Shown: one piece after another, positions 16,806 through 26,159 of the stretch
How positions within the stretch are numbered: the first letter of the stretch is position 1
How the letters are laid out: every line of letters starts with the position of its first letter
Assembly (NCBI GenBank): GCA_002148405.1
Contig: MUGG01000112.1
Coordinates: 1-64,000 of the forward strand
DNA length: 64,000 nt
Direction of reading: 5' to 3'
From: Alkalinema sp. CACIAM 70d
GTDB taxonomy: Bacteria; Cyanobacteriota; Cyanobacteriia; Leptolyngbyales; Leptolyngbyaceae
Program-made: the position numbers and the translations under genes
The notes under the pieces: generated by a model
What the model was told of the DNA's origin: nothing
The model's input: only the letters and a program-made list of their open reading frames with translations
The model's database searches: none

Positions 16806-18176
16806 ATGCTAATGCCAGCCAGCGCGGAATTTGTAGCGATTTGTCAGTCTCAGTTGCTGCTGCTGACCCAGTCTTTGGGCATCACCTTGGGAGCTGTCTA
16901 TTTAGCGGAGGACTGGGCCGGGGGAGATACCCCTAAGTTAGTTGCGATCGCAGCAGTTCCAAGCCTAGAGGCAGCAACAGCGACTTTACAGCGGTTAGCG
17001 AACACTTCCAGCGATTTGGGGGCACCATTACCGCCTTCACTAGCCGGACAGGAGCTATCTCCCGAAATGAACCGCCTGGGCCAACAGCCTCAGCCTCAGC
17101 CCGCCCTAAGTTCCCCTCAGGCCCCTTTAGACGACTTGCTCACTCATGTCTCTTTGACCACCTTGCACCCTCACCAACTGGTACTGCCCCTCGTCCATGA
17201 TGAAATTGTGTTAGGTTTTCTCGTCACAGAACGAAATGATCGCCCTTGGCTGGAAATAGAACAGCAAAAACTTGAGCCGGTTGCCAATACCTTGACCTTA
17301 GCCTGCGTGGTGGATCAACGGGCACAATGGCTAGATTATCAACAGCGACAGCAATTACATAACCGCCAAAATCGCCAAGAGGTGATGGATAATTTGATCC
17401 ACCAGTTTCGCAACCCTCTGACGGCATTACGCACCTTTGGCAAGCTTTTGCTCAAACGACTGGCTACAACGGATGCCAACCGTGATGTGGCAGCCAGTAT
17501 TGTGCGGGAGAGCGATCGCCTACAGGAACTCTTAAAACAGTTGGAAGGGACGGTCGCCCCCCTAGAAGTCGTCGAGGTCGCTCTACCCGCTCCCATGCCC
17601 TCTTTGGCGATCGGCCCTGCAACGGAGGGAGAAAAGGAAGTTGCATTAGACGTGCTTGGCACTGGCGGTATTCAGTTAGAAACCTGTGCCCTAGAATCGA
17701 TTCTTAACCCCATAATCATCTCTGCCCAGGCGATCGCCCAGGACAAAAATCAGATCTTTCAGGCCGACTTTGCGCAACCTCTGCCGTTGGTGAAGGTAGA
17801 TCGATCGGCTCTACGAGAGGTGTTCAGTAATCTCATCGACAATGCCATCAAATATACTCCCGCAGGGGGAGAGATCCACGTTCGAATGACTCAGGAAGCT
17901 CAACAGATCGCATTTCGGGTCAGTGATAACGGCCCTGGGATTCCAGCGGAGGATTTGCCTCGCTTATTTGAGCGGCACTATCGCGGGGTGCAAGCCTATA
18001 CCGAAGTACCCGGAACTGGGCTAGGACTCGCGATCGCTCGGGAATTAATTCATCAAATGCATGGCGAAATCCAGGTCTTTAGTCCACCCCAATCAGAAGG
18101 ATGGATTTCTCAAGACCTGGATCAATTGCCCTCCCATGGAACAACGCTCTTAGTCACGTTGCCGATCGTGATGTAG
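16806..18176 (+). CDS. Soluble sensor histidine kinase with GAF-like N-terminus
   Basis: A 456-residue kinase without membrane helices. Residues about 10-180 look like a GAF-type sensor (ITLGAVYLAEDW, QLVLPLVHDEIVLGFLVTERNDRPW, DQRAQW). The dimerisation domain has phospho-His199 in LIHQFRNPLTALRTFG, where the usual Glu after His is Gln. The ATPase domain has the N-box EVFSNLIDNAIKYT, G1 DNGPGIP, F-box LFERHYRG and G2 GTGLGLAIA. A low-complexity stretch (about 245-290) links the two catalytic domains. It is an orphan; upstream NtcA-like boxes hint at nitrogen-linked control. ATG 16806 or the nearby 16812 are equally possible starts. Confidence 0.92.
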   Translation: MLMPASAEFVAICQSQLLLLTQSLGITLGAVYLAEDWAGGDTPKLVAIAAVPSLEAATATLQRLANTSSDLGAPLPPSLAGQELSPEMNRLGQQPQPQPALSSPQAPLDDLLTHVSLTTLHPHQLVLPLVHDEIVLGFLVTERNDRPWLEIEQQKLEPVANTLTLACVVDQRAQWLDYQQRQQLHNRQNRQEVMDNLIHQFRNPLTALRTFGKLLLKRLATTDANRDVAASIVRESDRLQELLKQLEGTVAPLEVVEVALPAPMPSLAIGPATEGEKEVALDVLGTGGIQLETCALESILNPIIISAQAIAQDKNQIFQADFAQPLPLVKVDRSALREVFSNLIDNAIKYTPAGGEIHVRMTQEAQQIAFRVSDNGPGIPAEDLPRLFERHYRGVQAYTEVPGTGLGLAIARELIHQMHGEIQVFSPPQSEGWISQDLDQLPSHGTTLLVTLPIVM

Positions 18177-18222
18177 ACAATCGTGGAAGGGTTAAACGGA
18201 CAGTTAGATTGACCCTAAATCT

Positions 18223-19458
18223 CTATTGAGGAAGAATTAAATCTTGACTCAGTTCTAGATTGAGATCAGTATTCGGCTTGATGGAGATTAACTCAACCTT
18301 ATCTCCCCCTAGGGTCACCCCAGCAATCGCACCGACCCCTGCGCCAGTCAGAACTTCCCAAGCTTTGATGTTACGATCGCCCGTCACTGCAGCAATTCCG
18401 GCAGCCGCAGCCGCACCCAAGGCCGCATCTTTGACGATCGTGCCAGCGCTGGCTCCTTTCCGTACCACTTCCATCTCCGTGATTTTTTCTGAGCTAGCAC
18501 TCAGCGCCATGCGAGTTCCACTGGTCATCACCAGTTCCTTGGCGATAAACTGAGCTGCCCCGTCAGTAACCACCAGTTGACCTTCCACTTGACTCCCCGC
18601 AGGAATAATCACTTTTCCACTGCTGGTGACAATATTCTGAGAAACAGTAACGGTCAGGTTAGAGGGCTGGGGTTCATTTTTCCCCAAGAGAATCCGATCG
18701 GCTTGGTCATAACGGACAGGAATGGAGGTTCCAGCGGCAATCCGAATTTGTTGTGGCGTGGGACGATAGCCTACGATATACGGCGAAGAAATTGTTGTAG
18801 TTTGGCCAGTGGTGTTGAGGGCTTGGTAAATAAAAGCTGCCACTTCGGCACGGGTTGCAACACGGTTGGGGTTGAGTTGATTGATATCGGGATAGTTTAC
18901 AACCATGCTACGGGTAGTTGCAGCTGCAACACTCGATCGAGCGTAGTTAGGAATGCTATCGCCATCTCGATAGGTTTGTAGAATGGTATCAGGATTTTCG
19001 GGGCTGGTGTAGCGTAAGCCATTGGACAGCGAGACGATCGCTTGGGCCCGAGGAATGTTTTCATTCGGACGAAATTCTCCACTGGGATAGCCCGCTAAAA
19101 AGCCAGTAGTGTAGGAATTTTGGATGGCTTGATAGCCCCAGTAGGAAGTTGAAACATCGGTAAAGGAGGTCGTCCCTCGAACGGCAGGCGCGTTGAATGC
19201 CTTGCGAATCATGGCAGCAAATTGTGCCCGAGTCACGGCCTCATTAGGCCGAAAAGATCCATCGGGAAACCCTTTGATGACATCTCTAGCTGCCAGTTCT
19301 TGAATAAAGCCAGCAGCCCAATAATCATTGGAAACATCAGAAAATGCAATGGAATTTTGGGCCTGAGCCGACTGAACCTGAACCATGGGAGCCGTTGCAC
19401 CAGCTACCAGACCGAGAGCTAAAGACAGAGAAATACCGGATTGAAGAGAGCGAAGCAT
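18223..19458 (-). CDS. SLH-domain surface protein with glycine-zipper-like C-terminus
   Basis: A 411-residue secreted protein. It begins with a signal peptide (cleavage after about residue 34, AQAQ). Three S-layer homology domains follow (about 37-95, 100-160, 165-220), each with the FxDV..YWA..I and GFPDGSFRPNEAVTRAQFA pattern; these anchor proteins to peptidoglycan-linked polymers. The C-terminal half (about 230-410) has a beta-rich segment (AGTSIPVRYDQADRI, VIIPAGSQVEGQLV) and a Gly/Ala-rich hydrophobic stretch (DAALGAAAAAGIAAV, GAGVGAIAGVTLGG). This domain resembles parts of VirB10/TrbI-like proteins but is unassigned. Starts at ATG 19458. Confidence 0.85.
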   Translation of the reverse strand: MLRSLQSGISLSLALGLVAGATAPMVQVQSAQAQNSIAFSDVSNDYWAAGFIQELAARDVIKGFPDGSFRPNEAVTRAQFAAMIRKAFNAPAVRGTTSFTDVSTSYWGYQAIQNSYTTGFLAGYPSGEFRPNENIPRAQAIVSLSNGLRYTSPENPDTILQTYRDGDSIPNYARSSVAAATTRSMVVNYPDINQLNPNRVATRAEVAAFIYQALNTTGQTTTISSPYIVGYRPTPQQIRIAAGTSIPVRYDQADRILLGKNEPQPSNLTVTVSQNIVTSSGKVIIPAGSQVEGQLVVTDGAAQFIAKELVMTSGTRMALSASSEKITEMEVVRKGASAGTIVKDAALGAAAAAGIAAVTGDRNIKAWEVLTGAGVGAIAGVTLGGDKVELISIKPNTDLNLELSQDLILPQ

Positions 19459-19619
19459 ATTTAGTTAACTCGTTGAACACTGCATTTACTCTCTTGGACG
19501 GGGGGAACCTGACCAAGTTGCTCAACCTAGGCCACTTTTATAACTGGTTCAGCCTACCGATCGCGAGGTATAAAAAATAAAGCAACGTCTACGTGTTTTC
19601 AAGGAGTCGATTCTTCTCG

Positions 19620-19648
19620 TTTCCGATCGTCACTTACACGATCGGAAA
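19620..19648. other. Perfect 11-bp inverted repeat
   Basis: tttccgatcgt (19620-19630) and acgatcggaaa (19638-19648) with a 7-nt loop. No U-run on either strand. It lies 162 bp upstream of the SLH gene and could be a leader hairpin or a protein site. Confidence 0.55.
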
Positions 19649-20159
19649 ACGGCCTCAACCCAAACTTAACAAAGGGTTTTCCAGCTTATGTGTAAGGATC
19701 TATTAAAGCTCCAGTAAAGATGATGAAAATACGGATATCGCACTCAGCAGTTGGTTTTATACTGAGCTTAACTAGAGAAAATTGTGAGTGAGTGAAAACC
19801 CTGTCTCCGAAATTATGCGGTTCTAACTTGTGTTCTCTTCATGTCAGGGTGCGACAAGGTTGATGTTTGCTAATTCAACCACTGAATTTGACTGGGAAAA
19901 ATCATGGCGAGAATTAAAAAAGATCGGATAAATCCGGATAGAGGAACAAGGGCTGTATAGATCTGTTCTCCCAAGGAACCGTTTCAGCAATTGTTTTTCG
20001 TCCAATTGTTCTTCGTCAGCCATTTTTCATCAGCCATTGAAGTTACCCAACCTAACGTTATCCTCTAGCCCCTGCCTACACTCAGAACTATCTGTACTCA
20101 ATCTGTACTGAATCCGTCATCCATTCTGTGGTCACCCTCTGTAGGCGACACACTTATAA

Positions 20160-20275
20160 GCGACTTATTAGGCTGCACACCTATCAATCGCAGGCTTACA
20201 GGCTACACATTTATAGGCTGCACATTTTACAGGTTATGCATTTGTCGATTGCACGCTTATAAATTGCACGTTTGT
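20160..20275. repeat. Degenerate array of 15-16-bp units
   Basis: Related units containing ggctgcacac, ggctacacat, ggctgcacat, ggttatgcat, gattgcacg and aattgcacg follow each other with a period near 15-16 bp. Copies differ at several positions, so this is an old array. Confidence 0.6.
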
Positions 20276-20452
20276 CCACTGACACCGACTGATTGACACG
20301 AATAATTTCTCTTCGTGCTTGCGCATCGGGATTTTGGCATTCATTGCATTTGACAGTTTGGACTTTACAGTTCGCACTTTCACTACCTGTTGGACTTTAC
20401 AGTTTGTGTACTGCATTTCTGGAGTTCCCCCCGCTCAGTTTAGGCTAGACCC

Positions 20453-20941
20453 ATGCTTTACCCCACACGCTCTGTCACCGCTCATCTCTATGGCAGCGAT
20501 CGTCACTGCTTGAATCCCCTACCCACCCGGATTGAAACGCTTCATGAATTAGATATTGAGGTTTTAGAAGCCTTAGGAATTCGCGGCTTAGTCCTCGATT
20601 TCGATCGAGATTGGGACATGGCGATCGATCAACCTCTCTTACCCCCAGTAAAAAGCTGGTTACTGAAAGCCCAAGCCGCAGGACTACAAATGTTTGCTTT
20701 GGTCAATGAAGGGGATGCGGCCCAGCGTTGGAGTCAAAGTCTGAATGTACCGATCATCTACACGACCAATCGTGCATTGTTGTGGGTCTTCCGCGAAGCC
20801 GTGACTTGTATGAACTTGACCGCTAAACAGGTGGTCATTATTAGCGATCGACTGCCTTCGATTTGGTTAGATGCTTGGCTATCGGGTTGTGCTCCTGTGC
20901 AATTAGGATCAGCCAGTCAGCCAACTTCCCCCCAAGGGTGA
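20453..20941 (+). CDS. Degenerate YqeG-like HAD-superfamily protein
   Basis: A 162-residue protein that aligns by eye with YqeG-type HAD IIIA phosphatases: the order ALGIRGLVLDFDRDWD (motif I), LLKAQAAGLQMFALVNEGD (motif II region), RALLWVFREAVTCMNL and VVIISDRLPSIWLDAWLSGC (motif IV) is conserved. However, the catalytic DxDxT reads DFDRD, the Lys of the KP motif is replaced by NR, and the GDQ/GDR..TD acidic motif reads SDR with the following Asp lost. The first Asp pair survives, but phosphatase activity is doubtful. It could be a regulatory or decaying paralogue. Start ATG 20453. Confidence 0.65.
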   Translation: MLYPTRSVTAHLYGSDRHCLNPLPTRIETLHELDIEVLEALGIRGLVLDFDRDWDMAIDQPLLPPVKSWLLKAQAAGLQMFALVNEGDAAQRWSQSLNVPIIYTTNRALLWVFREAVTCMNLTAKQVVIISDRLPSIWLDAWLSGCAPVQLGSASQPTSPQG

Positions 20942-21101
20942 TTGCATTTCCAATCTCAGAAGCAGTCTATCTATCCCAAGCACCATTCCTTAGGAAGCAC
21001 AATCCCCAGAAGGTATTCTAGCCATCTAGGCCACTCTGACATACTGGGCTACACTGAGGGCTAGATTATGGTTAATTACTCCTATAAATTCTCTGCTACA
21101 C

Positions 21102-22556
21102 GTGTTTCTATTCTTTCTGGGGCTCTCGATCGGCCTGTTAGCACTCCTCCTCTATCGGGCAAGGCTTATGGCCAAGCTAGCTCAGTTAACTCGGGCTTAC
21201 CAGTTAAGTGATGCCAGTCTCAACCTATCCCTCACCTCCCAGCTCACCCGAACGATGCAGCGCTATCATCACCGCTGCGATCGTCTGCGGCAAAATGTAG
21301 CCGACCTCCAACAAATCATTAATGCCCTGCCCATTGGTTATCTGCAAGTGGATGAGGAAAACCAACTCACGTGGTGTAATCCCCAAGCGTTAAAATTGCT
21401 GGAGATTGAACATTTCGATGGGGCCAGTCCGCGATTGTTGCTAGAACTTGTACGATCCTACGATTTAGATGCATTAGTCGATCGCGCCAGACATAAACAA
21501 AAAAGTTGTGTACGGGAATGGATATTTAATCCCGTCTCTGTAGACGTGGCTAACGTGCAAGTCAAGCGGAGTCGGCCTTTGCGGGGATATGCCTTTCCCC
21601 TTCAGGAAGATTGCGTGGCAGTGATTCTAGAAAATCGGGAAGAAGCGACTCTCTTAGCCCAGGAGCGCGATCGCTGGACATCAGATGTCGCCCATGAGCT
21701 ACGCACCCCGTTAACCTCCATTCGCCTCGTAGCGGAAATGCTGCAATATCGGGTCGATGCTGACTCACGGCAATGGATCGATCGCTTGCTGAAGGAGGTG
21801 ATTCGCCTCAGCACCCTGGTGCAAGAAATCCTAGACCTCAGCCAACTGGAAGCCAACAAAAATCGTCCCCTCAAGCTGAGCCAAGTTGATCTGCCCCAAC
21901 TGATTCAATCGGCGTGGCTCAGTTTAGAACCCATTTCTCGCACCAAAGGCATTGAACTTCACTATCAAGGGCCAGAACGACTCATTGTCGAAGGAGATGA
22001 AAATCGCCTCCATCGCGTTTTGATTAATCTGCTGGACAACGGCATTAAATATACAATTCCCGATCGCCCAATTCGCATCGTAGTCAGTTTCCTCCAAGCT
22101 CCTGCGCCCGTACCGACCTGGGGCCCAGCTAATCCCAGCGCGATCGCCTGGGTACAAATCGATATTATTGACGGCGGGATGGGATTCCCGGAGATGGATC
22201 TCTCGGTCGTCTTTGAACGGTTTTACCGCGCCGATCCCTCGCGAACTCGTCAATCTGTAGGGCCACAGATCATTCATTCTGAACCCAGCACCACCGGCTC
22301 GTTCAAACCCCCTCTTCACCCAACGGCTAACCCATCATCTGACCCAACGGCTGAGCTAACCACCCATGGACATTCTCTTTCAGAAGCCAATTTTCCGAAT
22401 CCAGTGATCCAACCTTTTCAACCCAGCAGTGGCAGTGGCCTCGGACTAGCGATCGTGCGGCAAATTGTGGAAATGCACCACGGCAACGTCACGGCCCAAA
22501 ACCATCCCGATGGCGGTGCTTGGATTCAAATTAAACTGCCGCAAAAGCAGACTTAA
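21102..22556 (+). CDS. Membrane-anchored PAS sensor histidine kinase, SphS/PhoR-like
   Basis: A 484-residue kinase with one N-terminal helix (about 2-20), a coiled linker, a PAS domain (about 70-185: INALPIGYLQVDEENQLTWCNPQALKLL) and a classic HisKA/HATPase core. Phospho-His198 is in DVAHELRTPLTSIR; the N-box HRVLINLLDNGIKYT, G1 DGGMGFP, F-box VFERFYRADPSRTRQ and G2 SGSGLGLAIV are present. Between F-box and G2 lies an insert of about 55 residues (386-443), rich in Pro/Ser/Thr, within the ATP lid. The single helix + PAS layout matches the phosphate sensor SphS. An OmpR-type regulator lies 1.6 kb downstream. The first codon at 21102 is GTG. Confidence 0.92.
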   Translation: MFLFFLGLSIGLLALLLYRARLMAKLAQLTRAYQLSDASLNLSLTSQLTRTMQRYHHRCDRLRQNVADLQQIINALPIGYLQVDEENQLTWCNPQALKLLEIEHFDGASPRLLLELVRSYDLDALVDRARHKQKSCVREWIFNPVSVDVANVQVKRSRPLRGYAFPLQEDCVAVILENREEATLLAQERDRWTSDVAHELRTPLTSIRLVAEMLQYRVDADSRQWIDRLLKEVIRLSTLVQEILDLSQLEANKNRPLKLSQVDLPQLIQSAWLSLEPISRTKGIELHYQGPERLIVEGDENRLHRVLINLLDNGIKYTIPDRPIRIVVSFLQAPAPVPTWGPANPSAIAWVQIDIIDGGMGFPEMDLSVVFERFYRADPSRTRQSVGPQIIHSEPSTTGSFKPPLHPTANPSSDPTAELTTHGHSLSEANFPNPVIQPFQPSSGSGLGLAIVRQIVEMHHGNVTAQNHPDGGAWIQIKLPQKQT

Positions 22557-22641
22557 ACCTCGCCTTCACTCAAACTTCGCCTTCTATGCAAAACTCTCAC
22601 CTGAACCCCTGTGGGAACGACTAGCCCAAACACCTAACACG

Positions 22642-23406
22642 TTAGTAAGGACGCATTTGCACAAAGGTGGTTAGCCCTAAACCCCGATCGTCAGTTTGCA
22701 GTTGTAAAATCCGGGCTGTCATGTGGGATTGCTCCAAACGTTGTAAATCTAAGCGTTGACTAATACCCTTGGCGATCGCATCGACAACCGCCTTGGGAGC
22801 AGGTTGACCATTGAGGGTCAGGGTCATTTGGGACAATTGGAGCGTTTTTCCAGCACTCACTTGAATGTTAGTTTCTGCCACAATTGCAAGGCGATCGGGG
22901 TAACCCTGCTCCGTCAGTTCCGTTTGCAACCGCACTCGACCATTGGGCAAGAAATCGACCTGCGGATTAACTAGGTCATAACGAGCCACTTGATCCGCTT
23001 CTTCCGGTTGCAAAAAGCGAAAGCTTAGATTTTTAATGCGCTCGGTCACCGCAGGCGATTGCAATGCCCGGTTCAGATCGGCTTCCGTCAAAAACAAATA
23101 GACGCCCGCTTGCAGGGGCTTGGCTAATTTCGTTTTCAGACCTTTGAGAGTAATTGGATCCGTTTCTATTTCCAAGGTGTCCAGGCGCAGGCCCTCAATC
23201 GGAAACAGCCCCCGGCCCGCAACCCGTACTTTATTCACTTTGCCCTGCAAAATCTGATGGTTCGGTGCATTATCAATCCGAACCTCTAATTGTTCTACCT
23301 GTTTAAACTGTTTACGGATCTGCTGCGCCGCCAAGCGATCGCCCACCACACCCACTGGAGACACCAAGCCTAACAGGATTGATAACACGATCGTAAAAGG
23401 TTCCAT
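22642..23406 (-). CDS. DUF2993 (LmeA-like) secreted protein
   Basis: A 254-residue protein with an N-terminal signal-like helix (residues 1-25). The family core is visible in VEQLEVRIDNAPNHQILQG, GLRLDTLEIETDPI and VYLFLTEADLNRAL. DUF2993 proteins are periplasmic; the mycobacterial LmeA affects mannan length in lipomannan, while the cyanobacterial role is not known. Start ATG 23406 is preceded by GAGGAG. It lies in the opposite direction between the kinase and bcp, splitting the two-component genes. Confidence 0.85.
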   Translation of the reverse strand: MEPFTIVLSILLGLVSPVGVVGDRLAAQQIRKQFKQVEQLEVRIDNAPNHQILQGKVNKVRVAGRGLFPIEGLRLDTLEIETDPITLKGLKTKLAKPLQAGVYLFLTEADLNRALQSPAVTERIKNLSFRFLQPEEADQVARYDLVNPQVDFLPNGRVRLQTELTEQGYPDRLAIVAETNIQVSAGKTLQLSQMTLTLNGQPAPKAVVDAIAKGISQRLDLQRLEQSHMTARILQLQTDDRGLGLTTFVQMRPY

Positions 23407-23577
23407 AGGGATTTATCTCCTCGTAGGGTTAGGCGGGACTCAGGACTTATCTCGAAATTACGCAGTCGAAACACGATCGGCAGGGGTGGGTTTGCCGAAA
23501 TTGTTGGGTTCACCGAATTGCTATAGCATGAACAGCGAGCAAGCTTTGCAATTCAAATTCTGCATTCAAGTTATCCT

Positions 23578-24039
23578 ATGACAATCAAAGTTGGCGATGC
23601 GATTCCCGAAGTGACCTTAAAGTCACAAACCGGGGAAACGGTTAATCTCAAAAGTTTCATCGGCCAGAAATGTGTGGTGCTCTACTTCTATCCCAAGGAC
23701 GACACCCCCGGCTGCACCAAAGAATCCTGCGGATTTCGCGATAGTTATACCGCCTTCCAAGAGGCAGGGGCGGAGGTCATTGGCATCAGTGGGGATAGTG
23801 TCAGCTCCCACCAGCAATTTGCCAGCAAATACCAACTCCCCTTTACCCTACTCAGCGATGAAGGCAATAGCGTCCGCAAAGCCTTTGGGGTGCCCTCTAC
23901 CCTGGGACTACTACCGGGACGAGTCACCTATGTCATCGATCGACAAGGTATTGTGCGACATATTTTTAATTCCCAACTCAACTTCCAAGGCCACATTGAT
24001 GAATCGTTAACCATTGTTCAAGATTTGGCCAAAGCTTAA
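23578..24039 (+). CDS. bcp: Peroxiredoxin, PrxQ/BCP type
   Basis: A thiol peroxidase that reduces H2O2 and organic hydroperoxides. The 153-residue protein has the active-site segment YPKDDTPGCTKESC with peroxidatic Cys46 and resolving Cys51 five residues later, the atypical 2-Cys PrxQ arrangement. The SGDSVSSHQQFASKYQLPFTLL and VTYVIDRQGIV segments are typical. Thioredoxin would be the usual reductant. No signal peptide. A hairpin follows 17 bp after the stop. Confidence 0.95.
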   Translation: MTIKVGDAIPEVTLKSQTGETVNLKSFIGQKCVVLYFYPKDDTPGCTKESCGFRDSYTAFQEAGAEVIGISGDSVSSHQQFASKYQLPFTLLSDEGNSVRKAFGVPSTLGLLPGRVTYVIDRQGIVRHIFNSQLNFQGHIDESLTIVQDLAKA

Positions 24040-24055
24040 GCTGACAACCGCTCTT

Positions 24056-24102
24056 CCCCAAACAAATTGGATCGAACCTAACATGTCCAGGTTTGTTTGG
24101 GG
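24056..24102 (+). terminator. Stem-loop downstream of bcp
   Basis: Perfect 11-bp arms ccccaaacaaa (24056-24066) and tttgtttgggg (24092-24102) enclose a 25-nt loop that can itself pair (gga/tcc). There is no U-run, but the position directly after bcp and before the next gene suggests a transcript end. Confidence 0.6.
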
Positions 24103-24170
24103 GCGATCGATGCACAATATCTCGCAAATTGAGTGATAGGATTGTGCTGGCGTTAAGCTGAAGTGATCCC

Positions 24171-24926
24171 ATGAGTTTGGGTCGAGTTCTAATTATCGAA
24201 GACGAAGAACTCATTCGTGAGACCGTCGCCCTGGCATTGACGGAAGAAGGCTATGAAGTGACGGTGGCGAGTGATGGCCGAACAGCCTTGGAAATTCTTC
24301 AGGCTTCAGCCCTGGTAGGTGCTGGAGGAAGTTCTGTTACCTATGGAAGTGCCAGTCAAACAGCCCCCCGTGAACAGCCGGATTTGATTATTCTGGATCT
24401 AATGCTGCCGAACATCAACGGATTAGATTTGTGTCGGCTCATTCGACGGCAGGGCAGTAGTGTGCCCATTCTGATGCTGAGTGCGAAGGGAACGGAAACC
24501 GATCGCGTTGTGGGCTTGGAGATTGGAGCCGACGACTACATGACCAAACCCTTTGGGATGCGGGAGTTAGTGGCTCGGTGTCGGGCGTTGCTCCGTCGGC
24601 AACAACAATTTCAACCCACAGTTCCCGATGACACCCTCGGTTTTCAAAGCATTGTCATGTATCCCCAGGAATGTCGGGTGATGGTTAAGGGCCAGGAGGT
24701 TAACTTATCTCCTAAGGAATTTAAATTATTGGAGTTGTTTATGCGCCATCCCAAACGGGTTTGGTCACGGGATCAACTCCTCGAACGGATTTGGGGCCAT
24801 GATTTCATTGGTGATAGTAAAACCGTTGATGTTCACATTCGCTGGTTACGGGAAAAGCTAGAAAACGATCCTAGTAATCCAGAATATTTGGTGACTGTGC
24901 GCGGGTTTGGCTATCGTTTTGGTTAG
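24171..24926 (+). CDS. OmpR-family response regulator, SphR/PhoB-like
   Basis: A 251-residue regulator. The receiver has IIEDEELIRE, phosphoacceptor Asp76 in IILDLMLPN, Ser in LSAKG and Lys in MTKPFG. The winged helix domain has LSPKEFKLLELFMRHP, WSRDQLLERIWG, TVDVHIRWLREKL and VTVRGFGYRFG. The receiver carries an insert of about 22 residues (around 44-66, Gly/Ser/Ala-rich) between alpha2 and the phosphorylation site. Position after an SphS-like kinase suggests a phosphate-response pair, but no Pho box was confirmed. Start ATG 24171. Confidence 0.93.
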   Translation: MSLGRVLIIEDEELIRETVALALTEEGYEVTVASDGRTALEILQASALVGAGGSSVTYGSASQTAPREQPDLIILDLMLPNINGLDLCRLIRRQGSSVPILMLSAKGTETDRVVGLEIGADDYMTKPFGMRELVARCRALLRRQQQFQPTVPDDTLGFQSIVMYPQECRVMVKGQEVNLSPKEFKLLELFMRHPKRVWSRDQLLERIWGHDFIGDSKTVDVHIRWLREKLENDPSNPEYLVTVRGFGYRFG

Positions 24927-25040
24927 TGGGTTTCTACTCGAAGTGATCCCCATGGGATCTCTATCTCCTTCGTCTAGCCCCATCCTATACCGCTCATTTT
25001 TCTGAAAATCTTGGCAGAAGGATGGGGCACTTTCAACTTT

Positions 25041-25068
25041 TCAATTCACTCTGTTCAATTCACTCTGT
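25041..25068. repeat. Perfect 14-bp tandem duplication
   Basis: tcaattcactctgt occurs at 25041-25054 and again at 25055-25068, followed by a decayed third part (tcgattcattcattgt). It lies between the convergent regulator and mtnA. Confidence 0.9.
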
Positions 25069-25100
25069 TCGATTCATTCATTGTTCAAGTCAAGTTCCCA

Positions 25101-26159
25101 TCAAACGGCTTGTTTATGGAACAGAGCATCCTTCAGATCCGCAGGGGCAAAGACGCCGAATTCAGTCATGATGCCTGCAATGAAGCGAGCTGGTGTGACA
25201 TCAAAGGCGGGGTTATAATATTCCACTCCTTGCGTACAAATCACCGTTTCACCAATTTGATAAATTTCGCTGGGATCTCGCTCTTCGATCGGAATGTCTT
25301 CTCCACTGGCAATTTTGAAATCGATCGTGGATAACGGGGCAGCCACGTAGAACGGTACATGATGGGCCTGGGCCACTAACGCCAAACTATAGGTGCCAAT
25401 TTTGTTGGCGGCGTCGCCGTTGGCCGCGATGCGATCGGCCCCAACCACGACTGCATCAATCATCCCCCGCTGCATACAATGGGCCGCCATGCTATCCGTA
25501 ATCACCGTAACGGGAATTCCTTCCTGCACGCATTCCCAAGCTGTCAACTTCGCCCCTTGCAACCGTGGCCGGGTTTCATCGGCATACAAGCGTTCCAATC
25601 GACCATCCCGCCACGCCGATCGCACAACGCCTAGGGCTGTGCCATAGCCAGCTGTAGCCAAAGCTCCTGCATTGCAGTGAGTTAGTAGGCGTAATTTCTG
25701 CGGGGTTGGGGGAAGCACCGCAAGGCCATGATCCCCGATCGCTTGGCAGGTAGCAAGATCTTCCTGATTGATAGCTTGGGCAGTTTCCACCAAAACTTGC
25801 CGCAAATGATCAACCGTGCCAAGGGTGTGTCGGGCGGTTTTCATCATGCGATCGATCGCCCAAAATAAGTTAACTGCCGTGGGACGTGTCGCTCGGAGTG
25901 TTTCAGCAATTTTTTCAAGGTCTTGCAAAAAGCGATCGCGATCCTGGGTTTGAATTTCCCGAGCGCCTAAGCAAATTCCAAAGGCCGCTGCCACGCCGAT
26001 CGCTGGAGCACCCCGCACAATCATCGTTTTAATGGCTTGAGCCATGTCATCAGATCGGCTAATTTCAACAACGCTAAATTCGTTAGGAATGCGTGTCTGG
26101 TCAATCAGCATGACACGATCGCCATTCCAAAGGACGGGATAAACTGGGTGGGCCGCCAT
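25101..26159 (-). CDS. mtnA: S-methyl-5-thioribose-1-phosphate isomerase
   Basis: Converts methylthioribose-1-phosphate to methylthioribulose-1-phosphate in the methionine salvage pathway. The 352-residue protein has [35 protein letters not shown] (catalytic Cys) and [20 protein letters not shown] (catalytic Asp), matching MtnA rather than eIF2B paralogues. The ATG at 26159 ([11 protein letters not shown]) was chosen over a TTG at 26174. No other salvage gene is adjacent. Confidence 0.95.
   Translation of the reverse strand: MAAHPVYPVLWNGDRVMLIDQTRIPNEFSVVEISRSDDMAQAIKTMIVRGAPAIGVAAAFGICLGAREIQTQDRDRFLQDLEKIAETLRATRPTAVNLFWAIDRMMKTARHTLGTVDHLRQVLVETAQAINQEDLATCQAIGDHGLAVLPPTPQKLRLLTHCNAGALATAGYGTALGVVRSAWRDGRLERLYADETRPRLQGAKLTAWECVQEGIPVTVITDSMAAHCMQRGMIDAVVVGADRIAANGDAANKIGTYSLALVAQAHHVPFYVAAPLSTIDFKIASGEDIPIEERDPSEIYQIGETVICTQGVEYYNPAFDVTPARFIAGIMTEFGVFAPADLKDALFHKQAV

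Larger units (their letters stand above)
19459..20452. other. 1-kb gene-free region with hairpin and decayed repeats
   Basis: No gene was found. There is a hairpin at 19620-19648, and from about 20160 to 20275 a series of degenerate 15-16-bp units around ggctgcacat and attgcacg. The SLH gene promoter must lie at the left end and the promoter of the YqeG-like gene at the right. Confidence 0.55.

Noticed and set aside
20942..24170. Pho box near the SphS/SphR-like genes
   Set aside because: No run of three CTTAACCT-like 8-mers with 3-bp spacing could be seen, so phosphate control is not claimed from DNA sites.
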